Source: Nitrospira sp. UBA6493
GTDB lineage: Bacteria > Nitrospirota > Nitrospiria > Nitrospirales > Nitrospiraceae
NCBI GenBank assembly: GCA_002435325.1
Contig: DJMJ01000041.1
Coordinates: 70,445-134,444, forward strand
Direction: 5' to 3'
Length of the DNA: 64,000 bases
Positions 1 through 9,326 of the stretch are shown here, piece by piece (the stretch's first letter is position 1; each line of letters opens with the position of its first letter). The position numbers and the translations under genes are program-made. The notes beneath the pieces are model-generated. The model did not search any database, was not told where the DNA came from, and was given only the letters and a program-made list of their open reading frames with translations.

Positions 1-146
1 CGAGGCGGTTTTTATACCATAGAGGCTAAAATGGAAGCAAGCAACATCTACTCACCCATAAAAAGAAAGGCAATCTGCCCCTCCGGCACTAGTAGCCGAA
101 CGGATTCGCCATCCTAGTCGGCCATTTATCTGGCGAAGCAGCCCCA

Positions 147-1694
147 TTATTGGCCTTCCGAATCCTCTTTCCCGATCAGAACATCGTAGGGGGCAAAATC
201 ATCGCTTAATTCAAAGCCGCGCGGCCAAGGAGGTTCTCGATGGGTGTTCAGTAATGCAATCGCTTCCGTAGGCAACTGCCGGTTGAGCGCCATCTCCGCC
301 ACTTTCGATGCAAATCCATGCTGTTCCCCTCGATCAACCGGCCCCCCGGCGAAAAAAATCAAATTCTCCGCTTTCGCCTGAGTGCTTTTCCAGGGCCCTT
401 TCACGGCAAACGTTTCCACCGTCGGAAAGGCCCGCTTCATCGTCTGCACCACTGCGGCCGCCCGAACATTGTCCACCTCTTCCCCTGAAGAGGCCAGATT
501 CACTGCCATCACGCCATCGGGCTTTAAATGCGCCCGTACCGCAGAAAAAAATTCCGTGGTGGTCAAATGGAATGGAATCATGTGCCGGGCGAACGCATCG
601 ATCCAAATCAGATCGTAGGTATGGTCGGTCGTATTCAGAAATGCCCGCCCATCCTTGACATGAACATGGTGGTTGGCTGGCGGATGATAATCAAAATATT
701 CCTCGGCCATGCGGACGACGGCAGGATCGAACTCGACAATGTCCATCTCAAGATCAGGCCAGTAGTGAGCCAGCCACTTAGCGAGCGACCCGCCGCCATG
801 CCCGAGAATCAGACCTCGCTGCGGGTGCTCAACCAGCGCGAGCGACGCCACCATCAATTGGCTATAGGGCAAAAACAGTGGCAGCGGATCAGCCTTCCAC
901 ATGACCGCATGAAAGGTCCGATCCAGCACCAGGTACCGGAACAGTTGATCGTCGCGGACTCGCACCTGCTGATAGGGACTGTCTTCCTGATACACCGGCG
1001 GGTTCAACTTCTGGATGGGATGACTGGCAAATGCGGCCAACAGCGCCGGAACGACCAGGATGAGGACTTGCGCAAGCCTTCCAATCGTCGCCCCCCTCCA
1101 CAACCAAAGGGCTCCAAGGACCACTTGAATAGTCCCCAGCCAGGCCACTAGCGCCTGGCTTCCGATCCAGGAAAGGAGAAAAAACGCCGTTCCCCACGTT
1201 CCAATCAAACTGCCGACCGTTGACAGCGCGATCAACCGGCCGGTATGGCGGCCAAGATGGCCCATATCGGATACGGCTAATCGCAACATCGCCGGCAATA
1301 CGCCGCTTAATCCAAAGGCTGGCGGACCCAGGAGCACGGTCGCGGCCAGACAAGGCCCCCAGCGAGGATCCTGAATCCAGGCCTCTACTTGGAATAAGAT
1401 GGGCTGACTCGCCCAGGCTACCAGAAACGTCCATGACCCGGAAAAGAGCAACAGGCCCGCCAGCACCATGCCCCCCGGGTACCGGTCGGAGGCCCATCCT
1501 CCAAAGGCATAGCCACTGCTCATGGCCGCGAGAATCACCCCGATCAAGGCACCCCACACAAACAGGGAATTCCCGAAGACCGGAGCCAGCAGACGGCTGC
1601 CAAGAATCTCCAATGCCATCACCACCGCGCCGGTAATGAGCGCTGTCGAGAGCAATACACTACGGGATATGGGGGCGTGAAGTTCTGATGTCAT
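147..1694 (-). CDS. Membrane-fused spermidine synthase-like protein
   Basis: A 515-residue two-part protein. Residues about 15-225 are strongly hydrophobic with about seven membrane segments. The C-terminal half is a Rossmann-type aminopropyltransferase/methyltransferase-like domain, with a nucleotide-binding glycine loop GHGGGSLAK at 298-306, an acidic loop VEFDPAVV near 320 and a WIDAF segment matching the acidic active-site region of SpeE-like enzymes. Fused membrane-spermidine synthase proteins are widespread, and their substrate is usually unproven. Polyamine synthesis is therefore possible but not shown. No speD-like partner is nearby. The ATG has no clear ribosome binding site. It is convergent with nothing visible on its left and stands alone. 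Confidence 0.8.
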   Translation of the reverse strand: MTSELHAPISRSVLLSTALITGAVVMALEILGSRLLAPVFGNSLFVWGALIGVILAAMSSGYAFGGWASDRYPGGMVLAGLLLFSGSWTFLVAWASQPILFQVEAWIQDPRWGPCLAATVLLGPPAFGLSGVLPAMLRLAVSDMGHLGRHTGRLIALSTVGSLIGTWGTAFFLLSWIGSQALVAWLGTIQVVLGALWLWRGATIGRLAQVLILVVPALLAAFASHPIQKLNPPVYQEDSPYQQVRVRDDQLFRYLVLDRTFHAVMWKADPLPLFLPYSQLMVASLALVEHPQRGLILGHGGGSLAKWLAHYWPDLEMDIVEFDPAVVRMAEEYFDYHPPANHHVHVKDGRAFLNTTDHTYDLIWIDAFARHMIPFHLTTTEFFSAVRAHLKPDGVMAVNLASSGEEVDNVRAAAVVQTMKRAFPTVETFAVKGPWKSTQAKAENLIFFAGGPVDRGEQHGFASKVAEMALNRQLPTEAIALLNTHREPPWPRGFELSDDFAPYDVLIGKEDSEGQ

Positions 1695-1749
1695 GAAGCG
1701 GACAATGCAGGGTGGATTTTAACGTTGTGCGGCAAATAACACGCAGGCA

Positions 1750-2160
1750 TCACAACTGACTTCCCCAATTTTTGAAATAGCGCAATAGATCTCTCACCGA
1801 CAACATGCCGACGACCTCTCCGCCATCCATAACCGCAAGATGCCGGATGCCTGCTTCAGCCATCAGATCGCTGGCATCGTGAGGGGACGCCGCAACATCA
1901 ATCGTCACCAACGGCTCGCTCATGACCCCACGCACCATCGTCTTCGCCGGGTCCAGTGATTCGGCGAGCGCCTTTCTCGCAAGATCCGTTTCGCTCACAA
2001 TCCCCAGATCGCGCCTCCCGTCACGAACCAGCAGCGCGCCAACCTGGCCGGCACGCATCTGTTGCGCCGCCTCAACCACCGAGGCATCTGGACGAATCGT
2101 GTGGACGGCGGGCCGCATCATCACCGCCAGCGGTCGCTGGATTCCACTCGATCTGCTCAC
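1750..2160 (-). CDS. CBS-domain pair protein
   Basis: A 136-residue protein made almost entirely of two CBS motifs (about residues 12-65 and 78-132), the adenine-nucleotide-binding Bateman module. Both copies show the usual pattern of hydrophobic strand, glycine, then a 'VSETDLARK'- or 'LSVRDLLRY'-type helix start. The start is a GTG at 2160, with GGAGAGG upstream on the coding strand. There is no fused effector domain, so it probably acts as a free energy-sensing subunit or regulator; the partner is not visible. It is divergent from ugd. Confidence 0.85.
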   Translation of the reverse strand: MSRSSGIQRPLAVMMRPAVHTIRPDASVVEAAQQMRAGQVGALLVRDGRRDLGIVSETDLARKALAESLDPAKTMVRGVMSEPLVTIDVAASPHDASDLMAEAGIRHLAVMDGGEVVGMLSVRDLLRYFKNWGSQL

Positions 2161-2270
2161 TGCACCTCTCCAGCCAAATTGTGAGGAGGGATTCTACTCA
2201 CCCGATTTTCAAAGAGTCAACGAAACAACACTTCATAGGAAAAACCCCGTGGCGCCTCTGTCACATTTCA

Positions 2271-2299
2271 TTGCTCACCCTCCCTCTCATTGCTATACT
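2271..2299 (+). promoter_or_regulatory. Sigma70-type promoter for ugd
   Basis: TTGCTC (2271-2276), a 17-base spacer and TATACT (2294-2299) lie about 40 bases before the ugd ATG, giving a predicted transcript start near 2306. The spacing is canonical. The minus-strand CBS gene points away, so no other promoter is needed between them. Confidence 0.55.
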
Positions 2300-2339
2300 T
2301 CAGCCTGTTTTTAGCTTTTTACTGAGGAGACGTGAGCCC

Positions 2340-3662
2340 ATGCATATCAGCGTCATCGGAACCGGCTATGTCGGACTTGTTACTGGGGCCTGCTTCGCGG
2401 AATTCGGCGTCCACGTCACCTGCATAGACACGAACGCCAAACGAATTGCGCAGCTTGAAAAAGGCACCGTGCCGTTCTTCGAGCCCGGCATCACCGAACT
2501 GGTCGCCAAGGGAATCAAAGAAAACCGCCTCACGTTTACCACGGACATTGCGCGCGCGGTCGACAAGGCACTGGTCATTTTCATCGCGGTCGGGACGCCC
2601 CCCAAATCGGACGGATCCGCGGATTTATCGTACGTCGAGGAAGTGGGCCGGGGCATCGCCAAACACATGACCGGCTACAAAGTGATCGTCACCAAATCGA
2701 CTGTGCCAGTCGGGACCGGTGAGAAACTCCGTGAAGTCATCAAAGCGCACCAATCGGACCGGTTCCGATTCGATATTGTGTCAAATCCGGAATTTCTCCG
2801 CGAGGGGTCGGCGATCGAAGACTTCATGCGGCCCAATCGGGTCGTCATCGGCGCAGACAGCGAGCAGGCCGTCGCCATCATGAAAGACCTGTACCGCCCC
2901 CTCTATCTGATCGAAACGCCGTTTGTCACCACCGACGTGCCAACGGCGGAAATGATCAAATACGCCTCGAACGCCTTCCTGGCGGTCAAAATTTCGTTCA
3001 TCAATGAAATGGCGACCGTCTGCGAACGGGTGGGGGCTAACGTGCAAATGGTGGCCAAAGGCATGGGGCTCGACCATCGAATCGGCAGCAAATTTCTGCA
3101 CGCGGGTCCCGGATTCGGCGGGTCCTGTTTCCCCAAAGATCTCGCTGCACTCGTGCAGACGGGAGACCAGGTGGGCTATCCCTTCCAGATTGCGGGGGCC
3201 GCGGCCAAGGTGAACTACGAGCAGCACCTGCGCATGGTGACGAAGATTCGCGAGGCCTGCGGCGGCCTGCAGGGCAAAACGCTGGGCGTGCTGGGCCTCT
3301 CGTTTAAGCCCAATACCAACGATATGCGGGAAGCGCCCTCATTGACTATCCTAAATGCCTTGATCAAGGAAGGGGCCATGGTGCGAGGATACGACCCCGT
3401 GGCCATGGAGGAAGCAACCAAGCTGATCCCGGGCATGACTCCCTGCAAGGACATGTATGATGTGGCGGAGCAGGTGGATGGGCTCATCATCATGACCGAA
3501 TGGAATCAGTTCCGAAACCTGGATTTCGAGCGATTGAAACTCGCCATGCGGCAACCACTCTTGCTCGACCTTCGGAACGTCTACGATTCCGAACGGGTTA
3601 CCGGATACGGATTCCGCCACGTCTCAGTCGGCCGGCCGACCAAAGAGCCCCGCCTGGCATAA
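2340..3662 (+). CDS. ugd: UDP-glucose 6-dehydrogenase
   Basis: Oxidises UDP-glucose to UDP-glucuronate with two NAD+ in the cytosol. The 440-residue protein opens with the NAD-binding loop GTGYVGLVTG and carries the catalytic-cysteine motif GPGFGGSCFPKDL near residue 260, followed by the UDP-binding C-terminal domain (SFKPNTNDMREAPS). The ATG at 2340 is chosen because GAGGAG (2324-2329) precedes it and the NAD loop begins at residue 6. The open frame extends 128 codons further upstream but that part overlaps the opposite-strand CBS gene. A UDP-glucuronate 4-epimerase-like gene lies 14 kb away (17724-18746), so the two could act in sequence toward UDP-galacturonate for surface polysaccharide. 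Confidence 0.95.
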   Translation: MHISVIGTGYVGLVTGACFAEFGVHVTCIDTNAKRIAQLEKGTVPFFEPGITELVAKGIKENRLTFTTDIARAVDKALVIFIAVGTPPKSDGSADLSYVEEVGRGIAKHMTGYKVIVTKSTVPVGTGEKLREVIKAHQSDRFRFDIVSNPEFLREGSAIEDFMRPNRVVIGADSEQAVAIMKDLYRPLYLIETPFVTTDVPTAEMIKYASNAFLAVKISFINEMATVCERVGANVQMVAKGMGLDHRIGSKFLHAGPGFGGSCFPKDLAALVQTGDQVGYPFQIAGAAAKVNYEQHLRMVTKIREACGGLQGKTLGVLGLSFKPNTNDMREAPSLTILNALIKEGAMVRGYDPVAMEEATKLIPGMTPCKDMYDVAEQVDGLIIMTEWNQFRNLDFERLKLAMRQPLLLDLRNVYDSERVTGYGFRHVSVGRPTKEPRLA

Positions 3663-3671
3663 GCGGGGCTC
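3645..3671. terminator. Hairpin between ugd and the HEAT operon
   Basis: A perfect 9-bp stem (GAGCCCCGC / GCGGGGCTC) with a 9-base loop that contains the ugd stop codon. It lies between the 3' ends of two convergent units. The downstream T tract is short on either strand, so efficiency is uncertain; bidirectional termination is likely from position. Confidence 0.55.
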
Positions 3672-3680
3672 GCGAGTCGT

Positions 3681-4388
3681 CTACGTCAACCGAGGCAGCT
3701 CAACCGCAGCTTCCGGCTTGGTCTTCGGCTTGTAGCCCATCCGGTCCAGCACTTTCATGATCCTGGTCTTCAAGCGATCATCGGCATCAGTCAATGCCGT
3801 CGCCAAGGGTTCCACGGCCGGCTTGCCGATTTTTCGGATAATCTCCGTGGCCGACTGCCGAATTTCATCCTCTTCCGAAACCAACAACGGCACTAGCGAC
3901 GACACGGACACTCCGCCCAGCTTGATCAACGAATCATAGGCCCGCTGCCGGACATCGCCGACTTCGTCGGTGAGGGCACTCACCAGCGGCATGACCGCAC
4001 GCTGATCCTTGAGTTCCCCTAATACTTCCGCCGCATATTTCCGGTTCAGCCAATGCGGGTCTTTGAGATCCAGCAGCATCGCATCGGCTTTTGCCGCATT
4101 CGGGTCTTTCGCGCGAATCCGGAAGCTCTTGGCGACCCGCTTTCCGCCTTCTTCGACCACGCGAATCGTCGCGCCATCGCCCACCTTCAAATTTTTGAGG
4201 TCCTCAAGCGCTTCCTCGGCCACCTCCAGCACGACGGTCTTGCCGTCATAGGCCAGCAGCTCGACCTCGATCTGCTTCGCTTCCGGATTGACCGCGACGA
4301 CTCGCTCGGTCACAAGATTGAATCCGTCTTTTTTCTCGCCGCCCTTCGGACCGATCTGAATCAATTTCACTGGAGCTTCGTCTGCCAT
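3681..4388 (-). CDS. HEAT-repeat protein with N-terminal beta domain
   Basis: 235 residues. The first ~95 residues are a beta-rich, non-repeat region of unknown fold. Residues ~100-225 are four HEAT/PBS-lyase-type helical repeats (for example 'DPHWLNRKYAAEVLGELKD'). No signal peptide is present, so it is probably cytosolic. HEAT solenoids of this type usually act as protein-binding scaffolds or phycobilin-lyase relatives; lyase function cannot be inferred here. It is the last gene of a minus-strand operon that runs from 10358, starting 33 bases after the previous stop with an AAGGA upstream of its ATG. Confidence 0.8.
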   Translation of the reverse strand: MADEAPVKLIQIGPKGGEKKDGFNLVTERVVAVNPEAKQIEVELLAYDGKTVVLEVAEEALEDLKNLKVGDGATIRVVEEGGKRVAKSFRIRAKDPNAAKADAMLLDLKDPHWLNRKYAAEVLGELKDQRAVMPLVSALTDEVGDVRQRAYDSLIKLGGVSVSSLVPLLVSEEDEIRQSATEIIRKIGKPAVEPLATALTDADDRLKTRIMKVLDRMGYKPKTKPEAAVELPRLT

Positions 4389-4421
4389 AACGTGTGTCCT
4401 TCTTCTGTATGGAGTGAGCGG

Positions 4422-5186
4422 TTATTGACCCGATTTCCAACCAAGACTCGCCAGAACCCCTTCCACGGTTTCCTGCACCATCGTATTTTCATCTTCGAGC
4501 AGCGGCAATAGCGGTTGAATCGCTTCCTTGGCACCCAGCCTGGCCAGCGACTCCGCCGCATTCCGGCGCACCAGCCAATCTTCATCCTTCAAAGATTCGA
4601 TCAACGGTCCGGCGGCGCGCGCATCCCCGATTTTCCCAAGCGCTTCCGCCGCATGACGGCGCACCATCCAGTTATTGCCCAAGAGGCCGTCAATCAAGGC
4701 CTCGACCGCCCGCACATCGCCGATCTTCTTCAGCACCCGAGCCACATCTTCCCGCAGAGTACTGTCTGTGAGCGCGTCAATCAAGCCGGGGACCGCCCGA
4801 GGGTCGCCGATCCGTTCCAATGCCCACACTGCGGCGGTCCGCACCGCCCCATCCTTATCCTTGAGCGCCTTCACCAATGGCTCGACCCCGCGCGGGTCTT
4901 TCAGCTTACCAAGCCCAGATGCCGCCTGCTCGCGGATCGCCCACTCATCGTCCTGCAGCGCCTCAAGCAACGCGTCCACCACCGACGGCCCGATCCGCAC
5001 CACCGCCGTCGTGGCCGCTTCACGAATGACCACATCTTCGTCGGCCATCAGGCCGATCAATCGGGGCACTGCATCAGGCCCCATCTGTCCCAGGCTCGCA
5101 ATGGCATGATCGCGCAACGCTTCGTTTTCGTCGCGCAACGCGGAAATGAGAAGATCGATCCGATCCGATTCCGTCTCGTTACTCAT
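4422..5186 (-). CDS. HEAT-repeat protein
   Basis: 254 residues, almost all HEAT repeats of ~31 residues (about seven), with recurring 'DEDWLVRRNAAESL'-type helices, and no other domain, signal peptide or membrane segment. The start is placed at the ATG at 5186 (MSNETESD), which overlaps the end of the upstream gene by eight bases, a spacing expected of translational coupling. An in-frame start 21 codons earlier lies deep inside the upstream gene and adds only a basic non-repeat stretch. It is a scaffold-type protein of unknown partner within a run of five HEAT proteins. Confidence 0.8.
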   Translation of the reverse strand: MSNETESDRIDLLISALRDENEALRDHAIASLGQMGPDAVPRLIGLMADEDVVIREAATTAVVRIGPSVVDALLEALQDDEWAIREQAASGLGKLKDPRGVEPLVKALKDKDGAVRTAAVWALERIGDPRAVPGLIDALTDSTLREDVARVLKKIGDVRAVEALIDGLLGNNWMVRRHAAEALGKIGDARAAGPLIESLKDEDWLVRRNAAESLARLGAKEAIQPLLPLLEDENTMVQETVEGVLASLGWKSGQ

Positions 5187-6279
5187 CCTCGTCCTGTCCT
5201 TCCTCTCCCGTGACCGGCGTCCCGGCCAGAGCTTCCAGTTTGTCGGCAATCAAGCCCGCATTATAGGCCACCAGTCCATCACGATCCGTCCTCAGCCGGT
5301 CGAATAACTCCTTGTGCGGACGCAACGCCTCCACATCCTTAATCTTCGCCAGCGCTTCCATCGCATAGACCCGCAACGGACGGATCGGAATCGCTTCCAA
5401 ATATAATTGCATCGGACGGGCGTCGCCGATCAGGCCCAGCGCCTTGATCGCCAGCTCCTTCACCCCGGTATCCTTGTCGTGCGCCAGCCGCTTCATCAAG
5501 GGCTCGACCGCCCGCACATCGGCAATCTTGCCCAACAGATCGGCTGCCGCCTCGCGCACGAGCCAATCCTCATCTTCAAGATATTCGATCAAGATTTCCA
5601 CGCTGGGCCGGCCGATGCCCAACAGATTGATGACCGTGGACATCCGCGCTTCTTCCCGCTCACTGGCCCCTTCCACATCGCGTAGCGCGTTGAACATATC
5701 ATCGATCCGCTCGCGGATGGCGCTCAGTTTTTTCAACGTGCCCACGGCGATATCCCGCACTGCCGGCTGGCCCATCGCGTCGATAAAGGCATCGATGGAG
5801 CGGGGGTCCAGCAGTTGATCCAGCATCAAAGCGGCCGTGACCTGCACTTCAGGATCCGCATGCTTGAGCATCTCGCACAGGGGAATCACCGCCGTCGGAA
5901 TCGCGCCGACGAGATGCGACATCACGTGCCGGGCCTCGCCTTCCGGCGTCTTGAGCAGCAATGCAACCAACGCCGCAGCGGTATCCGTATCGAGCACCCC
6001 GGCCATCTGTTCCAAGGCCGTCGCCCCGGCCTTGCGCGCCACCTCATCGTTATCTTCGAGCAGACCGACGAGCGCCACCCCCGCCTGCGGGTCCTTGATG
6101 CGGGCCAACATCGCCGCCGCTTCCTTTTTCAGTTCCGTCGTGCCGGACCGCAATACCTCGCTCAGCGCCTGCACGGCCCGCGGCCCGCCCGCTACGCAGG
6201 CTGCCGTCGCCCGCATCCGGCGCCAATCCTCTTCATGGACCAGCTCAGAAACTAATGTTTCAATCGTTTCTTTAGACAT
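5179..6279 (-). CDS. HEAT-repeat protein
   Basis: 366 residues of HEAT/armadillo-type helical repeats (about ten), more divergent in the centre (residues ~150-215) than at the ends, and an acidic C-terminal tail (EEGQDEDE). There is no catalytic motif, signal peptide or membrane segment. It follows the upstream HEAT gene by 20 bases and overlaps the next by eight, so it is co-transcribed and probably co-translated. Function is unknown; the family builds binding surfaces for other proteins. Confidence 0.8.
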   Translation of the reverse strand: MSKETIETLVSELVHEEDWRRMRATAACVAGGPRAVQALSEVLRSGTTELKKEAAAMLARIKDPQAGVALVGLLEDNDEVARKAGATALEQMAGVLDTDTAAALVALLLKTPEGEARHVMSHLVGAIPTAVIPLCEMLKHADPEVQVTAALMLDQLLDPRSIDAFIDAMGQPAVRDIAVGTLKKLSAIRERIDDMFNALRDVEGASEREEARMSTVINLLGIGRPSVEILIEYLEDEDWLVREAAADLLGKIADVRAVEPLMKRLAHDKDTGVKELAIKALGLIGDARPMQLYLEAIPIRPLRVYAMEALAKIKDVEALRPHKELFDRLRTDRDGLVAYNAGLIADKLEALAGTPVTGEEGQDEDE

Positions 6280-6299
6280 AGATTCCAGTCACTGCGACA

Positions 6300-7382
6300 C
6301 TACACCCGTCCCGGTCTCCAGCCAGCGAGCGCCAGCGCTTCCTTGACGTGGTAGCGAATATTTTCATCGCGCGGGCCGGTCAGCAACGGGAGCAAAAATG
6401 GCACTGCTTTGGAGCCGAACTTCGCCAATGCCGCGGCCGCTTCAGCCCTGGTGAACGTCGGTTCCAGCGCGGCGACCAGCGAGGGAATCGAGGAATCATC
6501 GCGGATAATCCCGAGGGCCCGGACCGCCACCCCCTGCGTGATGACTTCTTCATTCCATTGATCCCCGCACCCCGCGACGGCGCGCGGCGCGTCGAGCGGA
6601 CGCTTCCCTTCCACCACCTCGATCAAGACCGGAACCGCGCGGCGATCGCCGATACGTCCCAACGCTTCAACCGCCAAGGTCCGCAATCCCGGTTCTTTCA
6701 TCGCCGTGAACAAAAATTCTACCGCCTGGGGATCACCGATCTCGCCGAGCGCCCGTACCGCATCTTCGCGAATGGCGGAATCCTGATCGTTGAACAAGAC
6801 CGACAACAGGGGCTCCACTGCCTTCTGCGACTTCATTTTTCCAAGCGATTCCACGGCATGGAGACGGACCAGCCACTCCGCATGTTGCAGGGTGTCCAGT
6901 AGCGCCGGAATCGCCGCTTCTCCGATCGCCGCCAGCGCCGTCGCCGTTTCCTCGCGCACCGCTTTGACTTTATCTTGCAGCAACGGCAGAAGCGGCTCGA
7001 TGGCCGAGACCTCTTTCACCCGTCCCAACGCCTTGGCTGCGTGCATGCGCACGATCCAATCGTGACTCCGCAACGCCTTCTTTAACGGATCGAGCACACG
7101 TTGATCTGCGATGGACGCGAGAATCGCGGAAGCCGCCTCCTGCACCGTCAACTCGGGATCAGCGAGGCAGGCGCCCAACGCCGGAACTGACGGTTCGCCG
7201 ATCGCCGTCAGCGCGCCGATCGCGGCCTCACGGACCGACCGGTCCCGATCGCGCAAGATCGACACCAACGGGAGAACCGCTCTCGGGTCTTTCAGGGTAC
7301 CAAGGAGACTGGCCGCTTCTTCGCGAATGGCCCAATCCTCATCCTTGAGGGCCGCAATCTGCTCCGCTACCGAATCCCCCAC
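6300..7382 (-). CDS. HEAT-repeat protein
   Basis: 360 residues, about ten to eleven HEAT repeats with near-consensus helices ('DEDWAIREEAASLLGTLKDP'). One repeat is interrupted by a loop (residues ~255-275, containing one cysteine). A similar loop occurs in the 7497-8861 paralogue, which suggests duplication. The start is taken as GTG at 7382 because a full AGGAGGT lies five bases before it (7388-7394). The longer frame to 7418 would bury that site inside the gene and adds only 12 atypical residues. It is part of the HEAT operon. Confidence 0.8.
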   Translation of the reverse strand: MGDSVAEQIAALKDEDWAIREEAASLLGTLKDPRAVLPLVSILRDRDRSVREAAIGALTAIGEPSVPALGACLADPELTVQEAASAILASIADQRVLDPLKKALRSHDWIVRMHAAKALGRVKEVSAIEPLLPLLQDKVKAVREETATALAAIGEAAIPALLDTLQHAEWLVRLHAVESLGKMKSQKAVEPLLSVLFNDQDSAIREDAVRALGEIGDPQAVEFLFTAMKEPGLRTLAVEALGRIGDRRAVPVLIEVVEGKRPLDAPRAVAGCGDQWNEEVITQGVAVRALGIIRDDSSIPSLVAALEPTFTRAEAAAALAKFGSKAVPFLLPLLTGPRDENIRYHVKEALALAGWRPGRV

Positions 7383-7496
7383 GATGGACCTCCTGGATCG
7401 AGCCGACAACCCTAACACACGGTTTTTTACAGGGTCAACGGAGCCGAGCCGCGCGGGCTGACAGATGAGAGAGGATCGAGCAAAGGGCCCAAAATA

Positions 7497-8861
7497 TTAG
7501 CTGGACTTGGCCACGTCGCCGGAGGGACCGAAGCGCCCCGTTTCGCCGAGTGGCCGATCAACCCGAAGATTGTCCGCATGGCTGGAGCTAATCTCGACTT
7601 CTTCCGCGGGCGGTGACCACCCGAGTTTTTCCAGCGTCTCCAAGACAATCAACCGGAGGGCGTCTTTGGCTGTCAATCGCACTGAGGCATAGGACAGAAC
7701 TCTTTCACCCTCAGCCTCCACTTCAGAGGCCTTGGGGTCGTAAAGAAACGCAATGAGCGGCTCAATCGCCGTGTCGCCGATGATGGTCAGGGCTGCCGCC
7801 GCTTTCTCCCGCAGCACCCCGTCCTTAAGCAGCATGATGAGATCGGGAATGACGCGCGGATCGCGGAACTGGCCAAGGGCGGTGGCCGCCGCTTCCTTGA
7901 TAAACGCGTCCTCACTCACAATACAGCCTGGCGTCGGAGTGCCCTCCTGCTTGATCCCCTTTCCCTTCAAGGCATCAAGCACGGCGGGAAGCGCGCGCGG
8001 ATCGCCGATCATCCCGAGGGAGGCAATCGCGTGGCGTTTGACCACCCCGTCTTTCATGGCTTCTAACAGCGCGTCGATCGCACGGGAATCGCCGATCATC
8101 CCGAGGGCAATTGTCGCATCTTCGCGAACCGCGCGATCCGGATCCTTCAGGGTGGCGATCAAGGCGTCGACTACTTTGGCGTCGCGAACCCAGGTCCGGC
8201 CGATCTGGTAGTCAGTCGTCATCCCGCCCAACGCCCGTGCCGCGTGGCACCGCACGACAAAATCCTTATCCTTCAAACTCTCGATCAATGGATCGACGGA
8301 GGGCTGGCCAATCGCAATCAGCGCCGTGCCGGAAGTCTCCCGCACGATCTTGGAGGTATCGCGAAACAACTTGATCAAGGCCGGAACGGCTTTGGCATCG
8401 CCGATTTTGCCCAGCGCCTCGGCCGCCGCACTCTTCACGGCGCCGTCACGATCGCGGCAGGCGACCATCAACGCATCGACGGCCTTCTTATCGCGTAACT
8501 CTCCGCAGGTCTTCGCCGCATGCTCCCGCACCCGCCATCGTTCATCTTTGAGCGCCGCCAGCATGCGATCCAACACCACCGGTCCCATCTTGGCCGTCGC
8601 CTCAACCACTTGGTTGCGCACTTCCATGATGGCATCATTAAACAGCTCGATTAGTGCTTCCACGGCCTTTGGCCCGCCGATCTTCGCCACGGCACAGCAG
8701 GCATAAGCCCGCACCGACCAAAAATCGTCCCCGCAGGCGCTGACCAGCGCGTCAATAGACCTCGGATCGGCCAGATCAGCCAGCGCCTTCGCCGCTTCTT
8801 CCCGCGTCGCGTCGTCTACATCCTCAAGGGCTTCTAAGAGATCGTCCAGGGTGTGTGTCAT
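7497..8861 (-). CDS. Large HEAT-repeat protein
   Basis: 454 residues, the largest of the five HEAT proteins, with about thirteen repeats and a loop of some 25 residues (about 300-325) containing a cysteine, like its neighbour at 6300-7382. The C-terminal ~60 residues are not repeat-like. The start at 8861 (MTHTLDDLL) is used because it begins right after the stop of the upstream gene at 8864. The 114 bases separating it from the next gene contain no clear stable hairpin. It is probably cytosolic, with unknown partners. Confidence 0.8.
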   Translation of the reverse strand: MTHTLDDLLEALEDVDDATREEAAKALADLADPRSIDALVSACGDDFWSVRAYACCAVAKIGGPKAVEALIELFNDAIMEVRNQVVEATAKMGPVVLDRMLAALKDERWRVREHAAKTCGELRDKKAVDALMVACRDRDGAVKSAAAEALGKIGDAKAVPALIKLFRDTSKIVRETSGTALIAIGQPSVDPLIESLKDKDFVVRCHAARALGGMTTDYQIGRTWVRDAKVVDALIATLKDPDRAVREDATIALGMIGDSRAIDALLEAMKDGVVKRHAIASLGMIGDPRALPAVLDALKGKGIKQEGTPTPGCIVSEDAFIKEAAATALGQFRDPRVIPDLIMLLKDGVLREKAAAALTIIGDTAIEPLIAFLYDPKASEVEAEGERVLSYASVRLTAKDALRLIVLETLEKLGWSPPAEEVEISSSHADNLRVDRPLGETGRFGPSGDVAKSS

Positions 8862-8863
8862 AG

Positions 8864-9322
8864 TTAGGGTTTCTGTTCGTAATACTGATCCCGTTGGCCC
8901 CCGTGGGGGTACATTCGCTTGCAGCGCACCACCAGAGTCTGAGTCCCGCGCCCCTCGATGCACTGATCGAGGGACTTCGAAAATTCAATCGTCCCGTCCA
9001 GGTTGACCATGAAGGGGAAGTCGAACGTAAAACTGATGAACTTGTACTTACCCGGCTTGAGCAGAAGCTCCCGCCGCTCAGACGTTTTATAGGCGTCCGA
9101 TGTTTCAGGGTCCAACGTCCAAATTGTGGGCGTTACACCCGGCACCTGCCACCAGGATTGCGGCACCAACTTCGTCGCATCAATGGTGATCGTATGCTCT
9201 TTGAGATGGGCCGGGGGAGGCCCCGCCTGCCCTTCGGAAGTCCAAGCCCATCCTGTAAAAATCAGTGCCATGACCCCGATAAAAGCCACAACCCGCTGGC
9301 GAAGCAATCTTGTTGTCATCAT
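8864..9322 (-). CDS. Exported protein of unknown function
   Basis: 152 residues. A double ATG (9322/9319) leads into a signal peptide: basic MMTTRLLRQR, a hydrophobic stretch, then cleavage near SEGQA. The mature part (~120 residues) is beta-rich, with two cysteines and a segment 'LLLKPGKYKFISFTFDFPF' that resembles cupredoxin-like or carbohydrate-binding beta sandwiches. I do not see the His/Cys/Met copper ligand set. I do not recognise the family. It sits between the pseudo-phosphodiesterase (4-base gap) and the first HEAT gene (2-base gap), so it belongs to the same operon. Confidence 0.75.
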   Translation of the reverse strand: MMTTRLLRQRVVAFIGVMALIFTGWAWTSEGQAGPPPAHLKEHTITIDATKLVPQSWWQVPGVTPTIWTLDPETSDAYKTSERRELLLKPGKYKFISFTFDFPFMVNLDGTIEFSKSLDQCIEGRGTQTLVVRCKRMYPHGGQRDQYYEQKP

Positions 9323-9326
9323 ACGT

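Noticed and set aside
4515..5213. 232-codon plus-strand open frame inside HEAT genes
   Set aside because: It lies antisense to a clear HEAT gene. Its Arg/His/Pro/Gln-rich product has no domain pattern; GC-rich coding DNA gives such shadows.
3681..8861. Repeated DNA in the HEAT region as a possible CRISPR or insertion array
   Set aside because: The repeats are protein-level helix repeats with changing codons, in frame and without spacers.
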